The notes under the pieces are model-generated. The model made no database searches and was not told where the DNA came from. It was given only the letters and a program-made list of their open reading frames with translations. A program made the position numbers and the translations under genes. From Candidatus Methylacidiphilales bacterium (lineage in GTDB: Bacteria; Pseudomonadota; Gammaproteobacteria; JASGCS01): a stretch of DNA of 49,164 bases. Location: positions 1-49,164 of the forward strand of contig JASGCS010000005.1 of the NCBI GenBank assembly GCA_030054035.1. Direction: 5' to 3'. Within the stretch, counting starts at the first letter, position 1, and each line of letters begins with the position of its first letter. Shown here piece by piece: positions 10,401 to 17,058 of the stretch.

Positions 10401-10582
10401 ATGCTAATTTTCAATGCATTTAATTCGCTAGCAGTATGATCATAAATTGGGATAGTGGCCAGCAAAGGCTCATTATAATAAGACTCAACAGTCAAGTTTC
10501 CAAATGAAATAGCATAGACCACCCCATAGCAAGAACACCCTGCACAAAAAGCCACCACTTTCAACAATCTATTCAATCGCAT
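7445..10582 (-). CDS. fimV: FimV-type peptidoglycan-binding inner-membrane protein
   Basis: 1045 residues: signal segment (about 1-24); conserved FimV N-terminal region (ISFGNLTVESYYNEPLLATI onward, to about 135); Thr/Pro/Glu-rich linker with short NDTQVA repeats; LysM (SVSVVKGDTLSQLASRYMKS, ending SLKIPNDE); a charged coiled coil; one membrane helix (SVLIAIVVALIAIIIFF, around residue 530); and a cytoplasmic TPR-like block (FLEEINTYLGYGLYEQAEIVL). Family role: assembly of the type IV pilus secretin, twitching and polar organisation. The tail is acidic and ends DELLKEFENQMAQLDLEG; the conserved C-terminal FimV domain (LDLARAYIDMGD type) is not visible. First gene of the run toward purF. Confidence 0.9.
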   Translation of the reverse strand: MRLNRLLKVVAFCAGCSCYGVVYAISFGNLTVESYYNEPLLATIPIYDHTASELNALKISIAGDGEYANAGLSKDYVLNSITFKIFTNGKGESFVQLTTVEGLKFSIADLLIQFNWSSGALIRQYPLLLDFYASSDDVVAEAIRNPEVDTFRELNPDNKGVVDISRLGVPLKKYSEKAERKVTPPPVQSEVSAAKDTVVKLPDDTVPTNDTQVASDTPSEKDTSTPANDTQVATNEQPVSTAPTVKVEEKKAEPEKPVVASAPIRLQVDEESAAEVSDVQSVSVVKGDTLSQLASRYMKSGFTLNQMMLAFYSKNPDAFLNNNINYLKSGVSLKIPNDEVVSSISKSVALAKVQSQYDEFHASLNRYAPVPTAVQKATSSVAKKQFEVLSSDSEIGGKGSVSQSGAKGGKSLIAQLDKKKAEAVEKFKRLIEKEQSLLESTDRQIVETAKLIAIEQQKLAKLEKEVALLKNEVPVTPKIAEAPIVQTPPPLKVEEDKGLFVELKEAFSAALSGDFSKLFQSKSVLIAIVVALIAIIIFFNLIRYIINLVNVKKNDFQSKVLDSGHHEISSQNESQVESLFSKISNYFKSLLPGSGGASIEVSDGFGGVRKIRPQHNTMQHATSVVAPLGAGIAQSEDSLESVQSSPSHVAHASKPLKETVENQEFLEEINTYLGYGLYEQAEIVLNEAIQNDEGNKSFYYTKLLELFYTTKNVNKFKEFANLAKNSGDELLWDKAVSLGKNLIPNDPLFAHESSSAILKVSDLMVERRKDTDVDLSDAGKVVDILETDLDVGGSDIGKISSSATNENDLLDIVGDLSDQPEDLIPSSPQEPSASQEHANKLEASFENVPFEDFEMKPVATVHAEDEAMLDFPNISPEETSQNLTELSNSAVKSLENSSNQSLSENIDVQEEIKLTASSPPAASNQSVEEMIEKTQAFDGNFNNLFDEEMLNDSPSSAPPSKYESSEEHDLTQINVSKKLQDDSKVTFDSQQLSLSDNDNEVVSTAAEDMESEPEVSEVADADSDELLKEFENQMAQLDLEGNNKT

Positions 10583-10813
10583 TAACTAACCATTTTATAC
10601 TAATAATTAAGGTAATTCAGAATAAAAATAGACAATTTTGACAGCAAAGTACCTTCAATTAATAATAAATTGAACAATTCAGCCTACCAGGTATCCTGAA
10701 GCACTGTTTTTATTTAGTCTAAATCTAGATTTTGTTTCATTAGCGAGCAGTGGAGGTGTGTATTAAACAAAGTTCGAATGTATTTTGAATTAAATCCTGA
10801 TTCCGACTAATCG

Positions 10814-10830
10814 CACGCGCGGAGCGCGTG
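10814..10830. repeat. GC-rich palindromic hairpin (REP-like)
   Basis: CACGCGC-GGA-GCGCGTG: perfect 7-bp arms around a GGA loop. A shorter version with the same GGA loop (CCACGC-GGA-GCGTGG) lies at 16949-16963 near the other end of the island, and a degenerate one (CGCTC..GAGCG) at 11331-11344. Confidence 0.6.
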
Positions 10831-10861
10831 GTGGCTTGAAACTGCCTCGTACGCTCGTATC

Positions 10862-11010
10862 GTTCCGCCACTGCCTCACTTCTCTCGGCAACACCAAAGA
10901 AAAATGTTCCTTGCTTTCTTGATTTGGCGGGGGTGAAATTTCTTTTGAAAGTGGAAAGGACATTTTTCTTTGGTGTTCTGTCCTCCAAGTATTCGGGCAG
11001 GTGGCGGAAC
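10862..11010. repeat. Long imperfect inverted repeat
   Basis: Left arm 10862-10910 and right arm 10958-11010 are imperfect reverse complements. The inner 20-21 nt (10890-10910 against 10958-10977) match except for one indel, and the outer GTTCCGCCA (10862-10870) pairs exactly with TGGCGGAAC (11002-11010). It could form a cruciform or a long RNA stem. Confidence 0.65.
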
Positions 11011-11022
11011 AATGCGGACGAA

Positions 11023-11064
11023 GTTTTGGCAAAACTATTTTTTGGGGAAAGGATTTGCCAAAAC
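11023..11064. repeat. Inverted repeat, 11-bp perfect arms
   Basis: GTTTTGGCAAA at 11023-11033 pairs with TTTGCCAAAAC at 11054-11064, separated by 20 nt. It is one of a series of adjacent stems in this stretch. Confidence 0.65.
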
Positions 11065-11096
11065 CTCGGCTCATTTGTTTTTGAATTCGGATGTCG

Positions 11097-11137
11097 CAAA
11101 TGGAAAAGGATGGGTTTGGAGAGGAATTTTCCATTTG
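11097..11137. repeat. Inverted repeat, 11-bp perfect arms
   Basis: CAAATGGAAAA at 11097-11107 pairs with TTTTCCATTTG at 11127-11137. The right arm is also the beginning of the 47-nt element that recurs inverted at 15881-15927. Confidence 0.65.
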
Positions 11138-11173
11138 CTCCACTTTTTGTATTGGGGGAATTCGGGGCGGACA
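11127..11173 (+). repeat. 47-nt element, left copy of an inverted pair
   Basis: Matches the reverse complement of 15881-15927 at 42 of 47 positions without gaps (counted by eye). The core GGGGGAATTCGGGGCGG is identical. The pair flanks the restriction-modification operon. Confidence 0.75.
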
Positions 11174-11261
11174 AAAAACAGAAAATACAAATTCGATATT
11201 GTGCCTCTACCATTCTACTATTTTTCGTCCCTGATCTAAAGGGGTCCATCCTCGGAATTCG

Positions 11262-11560
11262 CCTCGGACATTTCCGCTAGGGCTACTCGCGCCTAGATGT
11301 CATAGGTTTCCTGCTTATCCTCGCCATTCACGCTCTGCGGAGCGGGAGCGAGGGCAGGAGGCTGTTTGGGGGGAGGAAGGAATCCTCCCCCAGCTTCGGG
11401 CTCCTCCTCGTTCCTTCGGAGTCCGCCCTCGCACAACCCCCCCCTTCTCGTTCTCATATCGGCTGTATGTGGTGTCGCTTTCGCTACTAGATTTTAGTAT
11501 TGCAAGATTACGGCGGCGCTCATCCTTTAGTCATGGACACCCTAGCGGAAATGTCCGAGG
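11262..11560. repeat. Widely spaced perfect inverted repeat (21-bp arms)
   Basis: The 21 nt at 11262-11282 are the exact reverse complement of 11540-11560 (the right arm starts CCCTAGCGGAAATG). The arms enclose a GC-rich 257-nt segment that includes a C-rich run near 11430-11450. The arrangement resembles the ends of a tiny non-autonomous element, but no target duplication is evident. Confidence 0.65.
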
Positions 11561-11648
11561 CTCAAATACAAATGCGCTTGTCCCACCCTCCCGTTCGCGG
11601 GCAATATCCCCGCCGTAGGAAAAAGAGAAGACGGCGTGGATGCTCCCC

Positions 11649-12440
11649 TTAAGTACGAAGACCGATCAAATCCTTTTTCATTCCCTCAAGAGCTTTTACA
11701 AAACCCACGGTAAAATAAAAAAATGTATTAAAATAATTCGCAGTTTCGGTGGTAGTAACTCCGTCAATAAATGCAAAATCTCGGTAGTTTGAACGAATCC
11801 TCATATAATACGGAAAATCAAAAACGGAAACAGAGAAAGAAGCGAGGTATTGCTGACATTTAGTTTTATGAGCTGGCTTCCTTAAATCTATTCGATTTTT
11901 TTGTTTCCAATCATCAAGTTTATATTTAGCAATTTTACGGATTGCCATTTTATACATATCAAACTGACTTGTTCGACTACTTAAATTTGCACCACTTCTA
12001 ACTATATAATTTAAAATTGCTTGATCAAATACTTGATTAAGAATAGGCTCGGAAAACTCAATTTCACCACAGCTTAATTTACGCGAAAACTCCTCAACAC
12101 AACTTGCGTGTGAAAGTCTAAAAATACCTTTTTGTAATTTAAAAATATATTCAATGGTTGCAAGTATATTAAAAATTAAATAATAGGATTTTACTGGAAG
12201 CCAAGAGGTTGAGGCGTAGGAATAATCAGCATCAATCTGAACAATTTTATATTCATCATTTAGAGATTTCTTCGTAAGACTTATTAGATTTTTCTTCTCA
12301 TCAATATCCGAAATACCAGCTTTTTTAAGCGACCCCGTGTATTTAATGCTAACTCCTTTTACTAAATCAGAAAGACACTTTATATAATTTAAGTGCGTGT
12401 CATATGCTTGATGTTCTAGAATTGAGGCATTGTTAGTCAT
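11649..12440 (-). CDS. Uncharacterised protein, last gene of the restriction-modification operon
   Basis: 263 residues, not recognised. It looks cytoplasmic and largely helical, with no signal peptide and no clear membrane helix. Features that stand out are a hydrophobic helix YYLIFNILATIEYIFKLQKG and, near the C-terminus, MRIRSNYRDFAFIDG. The R-S/N-x-x-x-x pattern there is faintly like HEPN-type toxin or nuclease proteins, but the usual His is absent, so this is only a suggestion. It starts 7 nt after the amino-methyltransferase and shares its AT-rich composition, so it is very probably co-transcribed. Its place implies an accessory role in defence or control of the system. Confidence 0.7.
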   Translation of the reverse strand: MTNNASILEHQAYDTHLNYIKCLSDLVKGVSIKYTGSLKKAGISDIDEKKNLISLTKKSLNDEYKIVQIDADYSYASTSWLPVKSYYLIFNILATIEYIFKLQKGIFRLSHASCVEEFSRKLSCGEIEFSEPILNQVFDQAILNYIVRSGANLSSRTSQFDMYKMAIRKIAKYKLDDWKQKNRIDLRKPAHKTKCQQYLASFSVSVFDFPYYMRIRSNYRDFAFIDGVTTTETANYFNTFFYFTVGFVKALEGMKKDLIGLRT

Positions 12441-12447
12441 CTTAAGT

Positions 12448-13080
12448 TTAGCCCAAAATAATATTTGGGACTTTTTCTCGTATTTTAGTTAAAGATTTCT
12501 TATAGTAGTTCTTGTCTATTTCACAAGCCGTCAAATCAAAACCTGCATTATGGCAAGCGATAGCAATTGTGCCACTTCCTAAATGTGTATCTAGTATTTT
12601 ATCTCCTTTTTTGGCAAACATTTTCAAAATCCATTCATAAAGTTCAACTGGTTTTTGTGTCGGATGAGTCTTATTTCGATTTTTCATAACACTAAATCTA
12701 AAAATTTTTGATGGTTTGTCTATAGAAGTCCACGCCATTTCAGCCATAGAAAAATTATTTAAGGTTTCTGGTTGTTTTTTGTCCCATATAATAAAGCACT
12801 TGTTAAATTTGTTCTTTGTCCAAATATATCCAAAATAGTTTCCGCCCCATATTATTTGATTTTTTGAGACACGAAAAAGTTCTTTAAAATATTCGTCATC
12901 AGGTTTTATATCCCATTTACTGTATTCGTCCATATTAAACTTATGATCGCCTCCTCGTTTTGTCTTATTTAAAATCCCGTATGGAGGATCGACAATAGCT
13001 AAATCGAAATATTTATCTTCGTATCTGGCCATAAGTTTAGCATTGTCTTCATTTGTTATTTTTATTATCGGGTTGTGCAT
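12448..13080 (-). CDS. DNA amino-methyltransferase (N6-adenine or N4-cytosine), beta class
   Basis: Catalytic motif IV is DLAIVDPPYG; DPPY is the form most often found in N6-adenine enzymes. Motif X-like HPTQKPVELYEWIL and motif I-like ILDTHLGSGTIAIACHNAGF follow in that order (IV, then X-I), which defines the beta class. At 210 residues it is compact, with a small target-recognition part between IV and X. It lies 3 nt after the endonuclease gene. Having two methyltransferases of different chemistry in one operon fits an asymmetric recognition site, one enzyme per strand. Confidence 0.93.
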   Translation of the reverse strand: MHNPIIKITNEDNAKLMARYEDKYFDLAIVDPPYGILNKTKRGGDHKFNMDEYSKWDIKPDDEYFKELFRVSKNQIIWGGNYFGYIWTKNKFNKCFIIWDKKQPETLNNFSMAEMAWTSIDKPSKIFRFSVMKNRNKTHPTQKPVELYEWILKMFAKKGDKILDTHLGSGTIAIACHNAGFDLTACEIDKNYYKKSLTKIREKVPNIILG

Positions 13081-13083
13081 AAG

Positions 13084-14529
13084 CTAATTTTTTACAGAGA
13101 ATTTATCAATCGTAAGGGTGGAAATATTACGACTAATGTCCTTTCCAAGGTTATTCATAACAATGTTGTCAAAGTCGGCATAGTCAATTTCTCTCACTTC
13201 ATTATCAATGTGATTGTATAGATATTCGGAAAAGGTGCTCGCCCGAATAATAACTATCGGTGCAGATTTAATATCATGCAAAACAGCAGGAACATACCTT
13301 GGGGTAACAACTATCGTATATTCACCACCTATTCTTCTTCTGTGTTCCGCCAATCTTCCAGCGTTCAATCCAGACAGTTTATTTTTTGTTGATTTAGCAT
13401 CTACTGCAAACTTCTTTTTCTTTGTTATGTACAAACATTCCAAATCTGCATTACCAGCACCACCAATTTTTTTAGCTTCTACATTAACAAACATATTAAA
13501 ACCATCAGTAATAATATCTTCAAAAAGATAAGCCTCTGCGCCTTCATTATTATTTGAGTATTGTTCAATAAGTTTTGCCAAATTGAGTAATCCGTATTTC
13601 AAATCATCCTTTTTCTCCCCAATTTCTTCTAATAGAATTTGAGGATAAAAGTTATATATTTGTTTAACGACATCAATTTTCAATCTTTCAGGGTCTTCTA
13701 GTTGCAAAGGTTTTTCGTCGAATGGATATTCAACCATCAATTTCTGACAAAGTTTATTAAGATGTGGATTAAGCGTTACAAAATTACGAGTTATTTTTCG
13801 ATAAGTGCTTTTACCTTGAAGTAATTTACAGATAACCTCGCCCTCAGTCTTTTCTATAACTCCAGCGTTTTTGAATAATTCGCTCACATAGTAATCCCAT
13901 TCGTATGCAGAATTGACATAAGTATGTTCATCTTCTTTAAATGCTTTCTCAATTTCCTCATCACTCCATTTTCTTATTTTAAGAATCTCACTAACTAATT
14001 TTTCATAATTCTGATTATCAATGCTTTCAATGAAAACTAGGAGATAAGAAACTTCATAGGCAAATAACCTGTTTTCTATTCTTTCGTCAGAAAGAAGTTT
14101 AAAGATAAGTCTAAAAGGGTACAAATTAAAAACTTTGTCTGATCCTCCGTGCGGATGTTCAAATTGAATAGCCCAAAGCATTGTAAAAAATATTTTGCTT
14201 AAATTCTCTTTTTTATCTATATGTTTTAAAAATAAATTTCCAAGTGGACTAAAAAGAAATCGGTCTTGTCCGTCAATTGTGTCTTTATACCCAAACATAT
14301 AATACGCAAGGGTATTTATCCGATGGTTGATTGAATCCAATGGAAGCTCGGGATTTCTTTCTTTATAGCACGCAAGGTCTTTTAATTTAAGTAGTAAACC
14401 TAACTTATCATCTTTCGAGATAGATGCTTTAGAGAAATACTTCAAATTAACAGCCACGGCCGTAATTAAATCAAAATTATTTGTGTGTCTATACAATATC
14501 CATTTTTTCTTTTCAATCCTGTAAGTCAT
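13084..14529 (-). CDS. Type II restriction endonuclease, PD-(D/E)XK fold, possibly AlwI-like (type IIS)
   Basis: 481 residues between two DNA methyltransferases. The C-terminal half has a nuclease core pattern: Glu in LFEDIITDGFNMF, then GGAGNADLECLY with the metal-binding Asp, then FAVDAKST as the D-x-K element, followed by GEYTIVVTPRYVP. The N-terminal half (KKWILYRHTNNFDL, later FGYKDTIDGQDRFLFSPLGNLFLKH) recalls the AlwI/MlyI group of type IIS enzymes, which bind an asymmetric site and cut to one side. That assignment is from memory and moderate; the restriction role itself rests on motif plus context. It starts 4 nt after the C5 methyltransferase. Confidence 0.8.
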   Translation of the reverse strand: MTYRIEKKKWILYRHTNNFDLITAVAVNLKYFSKASISKDDKLGLLLKLKDLACYKERNPELPLDSINHRINTLAYYMFGYKDTIDGQDRFLFSPLGNLFLKHIDKKENLSKIFFTMLWAIQFEHPHGGSDKVFNLYPFRLIFKLLSDERIENRLFAYEVSYLLVFIESIDNQNYEKLVSEILKIRKWSDEEIEKAFKEDEHTYVNSAYEWDYYVSELFKNAGVIEKTEGEVICKLLQGKSTYRKITRNFVTLNPHLNKLCQKLMVEYPFDEKPLQLEDPERLKIDVVKQIYNFYPQILLEEIGEKKDDLKYGLLNLAKLIEQYSNNNEGAEAYLFEDIITDGFNMFVNVEAKKIGGAGNADLECLYITKKKKFAVDAKSTKNKLSGLNAGRLAEHRRRIGGEYTIVVTPRYVPAVLHDIKSAPIVIIRASTFSEYLYNHIDNEVREIDYADFDNIVMNNLGKDISRNISTLTIDKFSVKN

Positions 14530-14533
14530 AAAA

Positions 14534-15607
14534 TTATTTGATACCAGAAAGTACCTTTTTTAATAGAAGTGGCGGAACACTTTCCCCGAGACATTTTCTG
14601 ATAAGAATTTCTGGCGTATCTTGTGGCACATTCCATTTTTCAGGCAATGAACTTAATATCATCAATTCCAAAGGGGTTAAAACTCTTGCGTCAGAATATG
14701 TTCCGTCTTTTAACTTTCTTCCCGGATGAACATTTAGTTGAGAGCTAATAGCGTCATTTCTCATTGTGATAGTTGGTGAAGGTTCATCCCATTTTATTCG
14801 GCGATAAGTTGTCATGTAACTTTTGATTGTTTCGCCGTTGTCTTTTTTGGGAAAATATTTCTTGTTTTCAAAAGCAGATTTTCCTGTTGGTGTGTTCTTC
14901 ATCCACAAAATATGATTGTCTGCGTGTTTCCTCGCAAAATGCCAAGATAATTTTGATTTTTGGTTAGCTTCCAAGCTCGGTAGATGACCAATAGCTTCTT
15001 TAACTGTCTTTGATTTTTCTTTTGTCGGCCAAGCCCACTGCAAGCCCTTTTTGTGCATTTTTATAATTGCTCTTTTTCTTTTTTGAGGAACGCCGTATTC
15101 GGAGGTATCCATAACCCGTGCTTCAATTTCGTAATCCTTACCATACAAACTAGACAAAATTTGCTCTAGGGTTAGTAGGTTATTTTTGAATGGAAGTTTT
15201 AGTTTTAGAAAGTTCGGTACATTCTCAATCAGAATATACTTTGGTTTTTTAATGTTTATAAAATCAATAATTTTAAACACTAAATGATTTCTTTGATCAT
15301 TTAACATTGTTTTTTGATCTCTATTCTTTCCAGCCATGCTCATACCCTGACATGGAGGAGTCGATATGAGAAAATCGACATTATTACCAGAGTGTTCCAA
15401 AATACTCTTAAATATTTTTTTATCTAAAATGTCGCCAGCGATCATTTTTGTATCACTGTATAATTTAGAATATAGTTTTGCCCTATCTTCTAGTAACTCA
15501 TTAGCAACTATAATTCTTACCCCAATATCCTTAAAAAAGGCTTCTCCAATGCCAGCACTTGAGAAAAGAGATACTCCCTTTAATATTTTTTTAGTAGTGC
15601 TTCTCAT
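14534..15607 (-). CDS. DNA (cytosine-5-)-methyltransferase
   Basis: 357 residues with the ordered C5-methylase motifs: SLFSSAGIGEAFF (I, AdoMet), the catalytic Cys in STPPCQGMSMAG (IV), LIENVPNFLKL (VI), PQKRKRAIIKM (VIII), a target-recognition segment around ITMRNDAISSQLNVHPGRKL, and CLGESVPPLLLKKVL (X). It protects host DNA against the endonuclease encoded next. It lies 5 nt after the controller gene, so the controller and this methylase are made first. Confidence 0.96.
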   Translation of the reverse strand: MRSTTKKILKGVSLFSSAGIGEAFFKDIGVRIIVANELLEDRAKLYSKLYSDTKMIAGDILDKKIFKSILEHSGNNVDFLISTPPCQGMSMAGKNRDQKTMLNDQRNHLVFKIIDFINIKKPKYILIENVPNFLKLKLPFKNNLLTLEQILSSLYGKDYEIEARVMDTSEYGVPQKRKRAIIKMHKKGLQWAWPTKEKSKTVKEAIGHLPSLEANQKSKLSWHFARKHADNHILWMKNTPTGKSAFENKKYFPKKDNGETIKSYMTTYRRIKWDEPSPTITMRNDAISSQLNVHPGRKLKDGTYSDARVLTPLELMILSSLPEKWNVPQDTPEILIRKCLGESVPPLLLKKVLSGIK

Positions 15608-15612
15608 AGATA

Positions 15613-15819
15613 CTATTTTAGTAATTCATTAACAGAAACACTAACAGCCTTTGCCAATTTTGCGATTGTCGCAAGTGTCGGATTTGTCTTTCCGTTCTCT
15701 ATGGTACTAATAAACCCGCGACTTACTCCTAAGTCCCGCGCTATATCTCCCTGCGATATGCTTTTTTTGGTTCTGATTCTTTTCAGATTCAGACCCAACT
15801 TTGTAGATTCGTTTTGCAT
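15613..15819 (-). CDS. XRE-family controller (C) protein of the restriction-modification operon
   Basis: A 68-residue helix-turn-helix protein (LGLNLKRIRTKKSISQGDIARDLGVSRGFISTIENGKTNP) of the size and type of C proteins that time restriction-modification expression. Start chosen at MQNESTK (15819) instead of an ATG three codons upstream (15828). A consensus -10 TATAAT covers 15832-15827, so transcription should begin about at 15819, giving a leaderless mRNA as known for several C genes. A perfect 18-bp-arm operator overlaps the promoter. It heads the operon. Confidence 0.88.
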   Translation of the reverse strand: MQNESTKLGLNLKRIRTKKSISQGDIARDLGVSRGFISTIENGKTNPTLATIAKLAKAVSVSVNELLK

Positions 15820-15826
15820 TATCCAC

Positions 15827-15856
15827 ATTATATCGCATTGTTATAGTATATCACAA
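15827..15856 (-). promoter_or_regulatory. Promoter of the restriction-modification controller gene
   Basis: On the minus strand: -35 TTGTGA (15856-15851), 18-nt spacer, -10 TATAAT (15832-15827). The expected start point is 6-8 nt later, at the A of the ATG at 15819. There is no room for a ribosome-binding site. Confidence 0.7.
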
Positions 15857-15879
15857 TGTTATGATATACTATAACAATG
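15836..15879. promoter_or_regulatory. Controller-protein operator: perfect inverted repeat
   Basis: Left arm CATTGTTATAGTATATCA (15836-15853) and right arm TGATATACTATAACAATG (15862-15879) are exact reverse complements around an 8-nt centre. The left arm lies between the -10 and -35 boxes of the controller promoter and overlaps the -35; the right arm is upstream. This two-site layout is what is known for C-protein feedback: the distal site activates and the proximal site represses. Confidence 0.8.
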
Positions 15880-15880
15880 A

Positions 15881-15927
15881 TGCCCGCCCCGAATTCCCCC
15901 AAAACAAAAAGAAGAGCGAATGGAAAA
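15881..15927 (-). repeat. 47-nt element, right copy of an inverted pair
   Basis: Reverse complement of 11127-11173 at 42 of 47 positions. It coincides with the point where the serine recombinase sequence starts abruptly without its catalytic N-terminus. Confidence 0.75.
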
Positions 15928-17058
15928 AGGCGAAGCGTCTGGTATTTTGGCGTGGCATCCCGATAGACTTGCGAGAAACTCGGTAGATGGAGGAAAAATC
16001 ATCTACCTCGTTGATACTGGCGTGATCGTAGAAATGAAATTTCCAAATTTTTGGTTTGATCCGACACCGCAAGGAAAATTCATGCTCTCAATCGCTTTTT
16101 CGCAATCCAAGTATTATGTGGACAATTTGAGTGAAAATATCAAGCACGGACATAGAAACAAAGTGAAGGAAGGAATATAGCCTCAAATGTCTCCGATTGG
16201 ATATGTGAACGAGAAAGGAAAAGGTATTGTGCCACATCCTGAACTTTCGATTTTAGTTAAAAAGATATTTGAGGCATATGCAACGGGAAACTTCACTTTG
16301 CGGGAAGTCCGCGACAAATTTAACGGACTTGGATTGAAACGAAAAAGCGGAAAGGAACTTGCGGTGTCGAATTATCAAAAACTTATCAAAAATCCTATCT
16401 ATACGGGATTGATGAGGTATAACGGGGAGATTTTTGATGGCAAGCATGAACCGATTATTACAAAGAAACTTTTTGATTCCGTTGCAGAAGTGATGAGCCG
16501 AAAATCTAAACCGCATAGCAAAGGTTTGAAACCATACATCTATCGCGGATTTTTCCGTTGCGGAGAATGTGGTTGCTTCATTACTACCGAAACGCAGAAA
16601 GGTCATAACTATTTGCGTTGCAACAAACGGATAAATCCTTGTTCACAAAAATATGCTCGCGAGGAAATCATCACTTCAGAAATTCAAAAGGAAATCAAAA
16701 AAGTTTCTTTGCCAGACGATTGGGCTTCTTGGATGTTGGCGGAAAATAGAAAGGATATGTTGAGTGAAGCCCAATCGTCTACGCTTTTTGCAGACAACAC
16801 AAAAACGAATAATCGGTTCGAACTTACCGAAAAGTTTTTGAAATACAATATAGAATTGACAAACGAGTGTACAAATGAAGAAATACTTCATTTGTACAAA
16901 AAAGCCGGTTCGAACTTTCAAATTAAGGATCGAACCGTACTTTTTGAGCCACGCGGAGCGTGGAAAAACCTTTTGAATTCGGGAATTTTTGGCGGGAATG
17001 CGTTTGTGTCGGCACTTCATGCAGACCCCCTTCGGCTTCCGATTCCGATTTTCAAGTA
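15890..17058 (+). pseudogene. Large serine recombinase, decayed (5' truncated, amber codon, internal deletion)
   Basis: The frame enters at about 15881 and reads GILAWHPDRLARNSVDGGKIIYLVDTG, the second half of a resolvase catalytic domain. The N-terminus with the nucleophilic Ser is missing. At 16178-16180 a TAG interrupts the frame (KVKEGI*PQMSPIGYVN); relatives usually have Trp there, so a TGG to TAG change is likely. The frame resumes with the recombinase domain and a zinc ribbon (FRCGECGCFI, then LRCNKRINPC). The coiled coil is shortened after LSEAQSSTLFADN, jumping to FELTEKFLK. The usual ending KKAGSNFQIKDRTVLFEPRGAWKNLL is kept, and the frame then runs into tRNA-Ser antisense sequence. 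It probably once mobilised the island. Confidence 0.88.
16949..16963. repeat. GC-rich palindromic hairpin (REP-like), second copy
   Basis: CCACGC-GGA-GCGTGG with perfect 6-bp arms and the same GGA loop as at 10814-10830. It lies within the last codons of the recombinase remnant. Confidence 0.5.

Larger units (their letters stand above)
10583..11648. other. Non-coding, hairpin-rich region at the left edge of the island
   Basis: No gene can be supported here. Up to about 10740 it is AT-rich fimV upstream DNA. From there it changes to mixed and partly GC-rich sequence with many inverted repeats, including arms near 10862/11010, 11023/11064, 11097/11137 and 11262/11560. A GC-rich stem (11611-11616 with 11631-11636) stands just after the end of the restriction operon and could help end its transcripts. 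Overlapping ORFs exist on both strands (for example 10740-11249 minus and 10924-11280 plus), as expected where sequence is self-complementary, but they lack protein-like character. Confidence 0.7.

Noticed and set aside
10583-10800. Possible attachment-site copy of the tRNA-Ser 3' end at the fimV side of the island
   Set aside because: I looked for a repeat of the tRNA 3' sequence near the left border and found none, so no att pair is claimed.
10740-11249. 169-residue ORF on the minus strand (and overlapping plus-strand ORFs 10924-11280, 10970-11239)
   Set aside because: They lie over inverted repeats, overlap one another on opposite strands, and have low-information composition (for example FGVAERSEAVAERYERTRQF) without any domain likeness. 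No ribosome-binding sites.
16178-16180. TAG in the recombinase as evidence of an alternative genetic code
   Set aside because: Intact host genes such as xseA and the DksA-type gene terminate with TAG, and the recombinase has other lesions. A nonsense mutation explains it.
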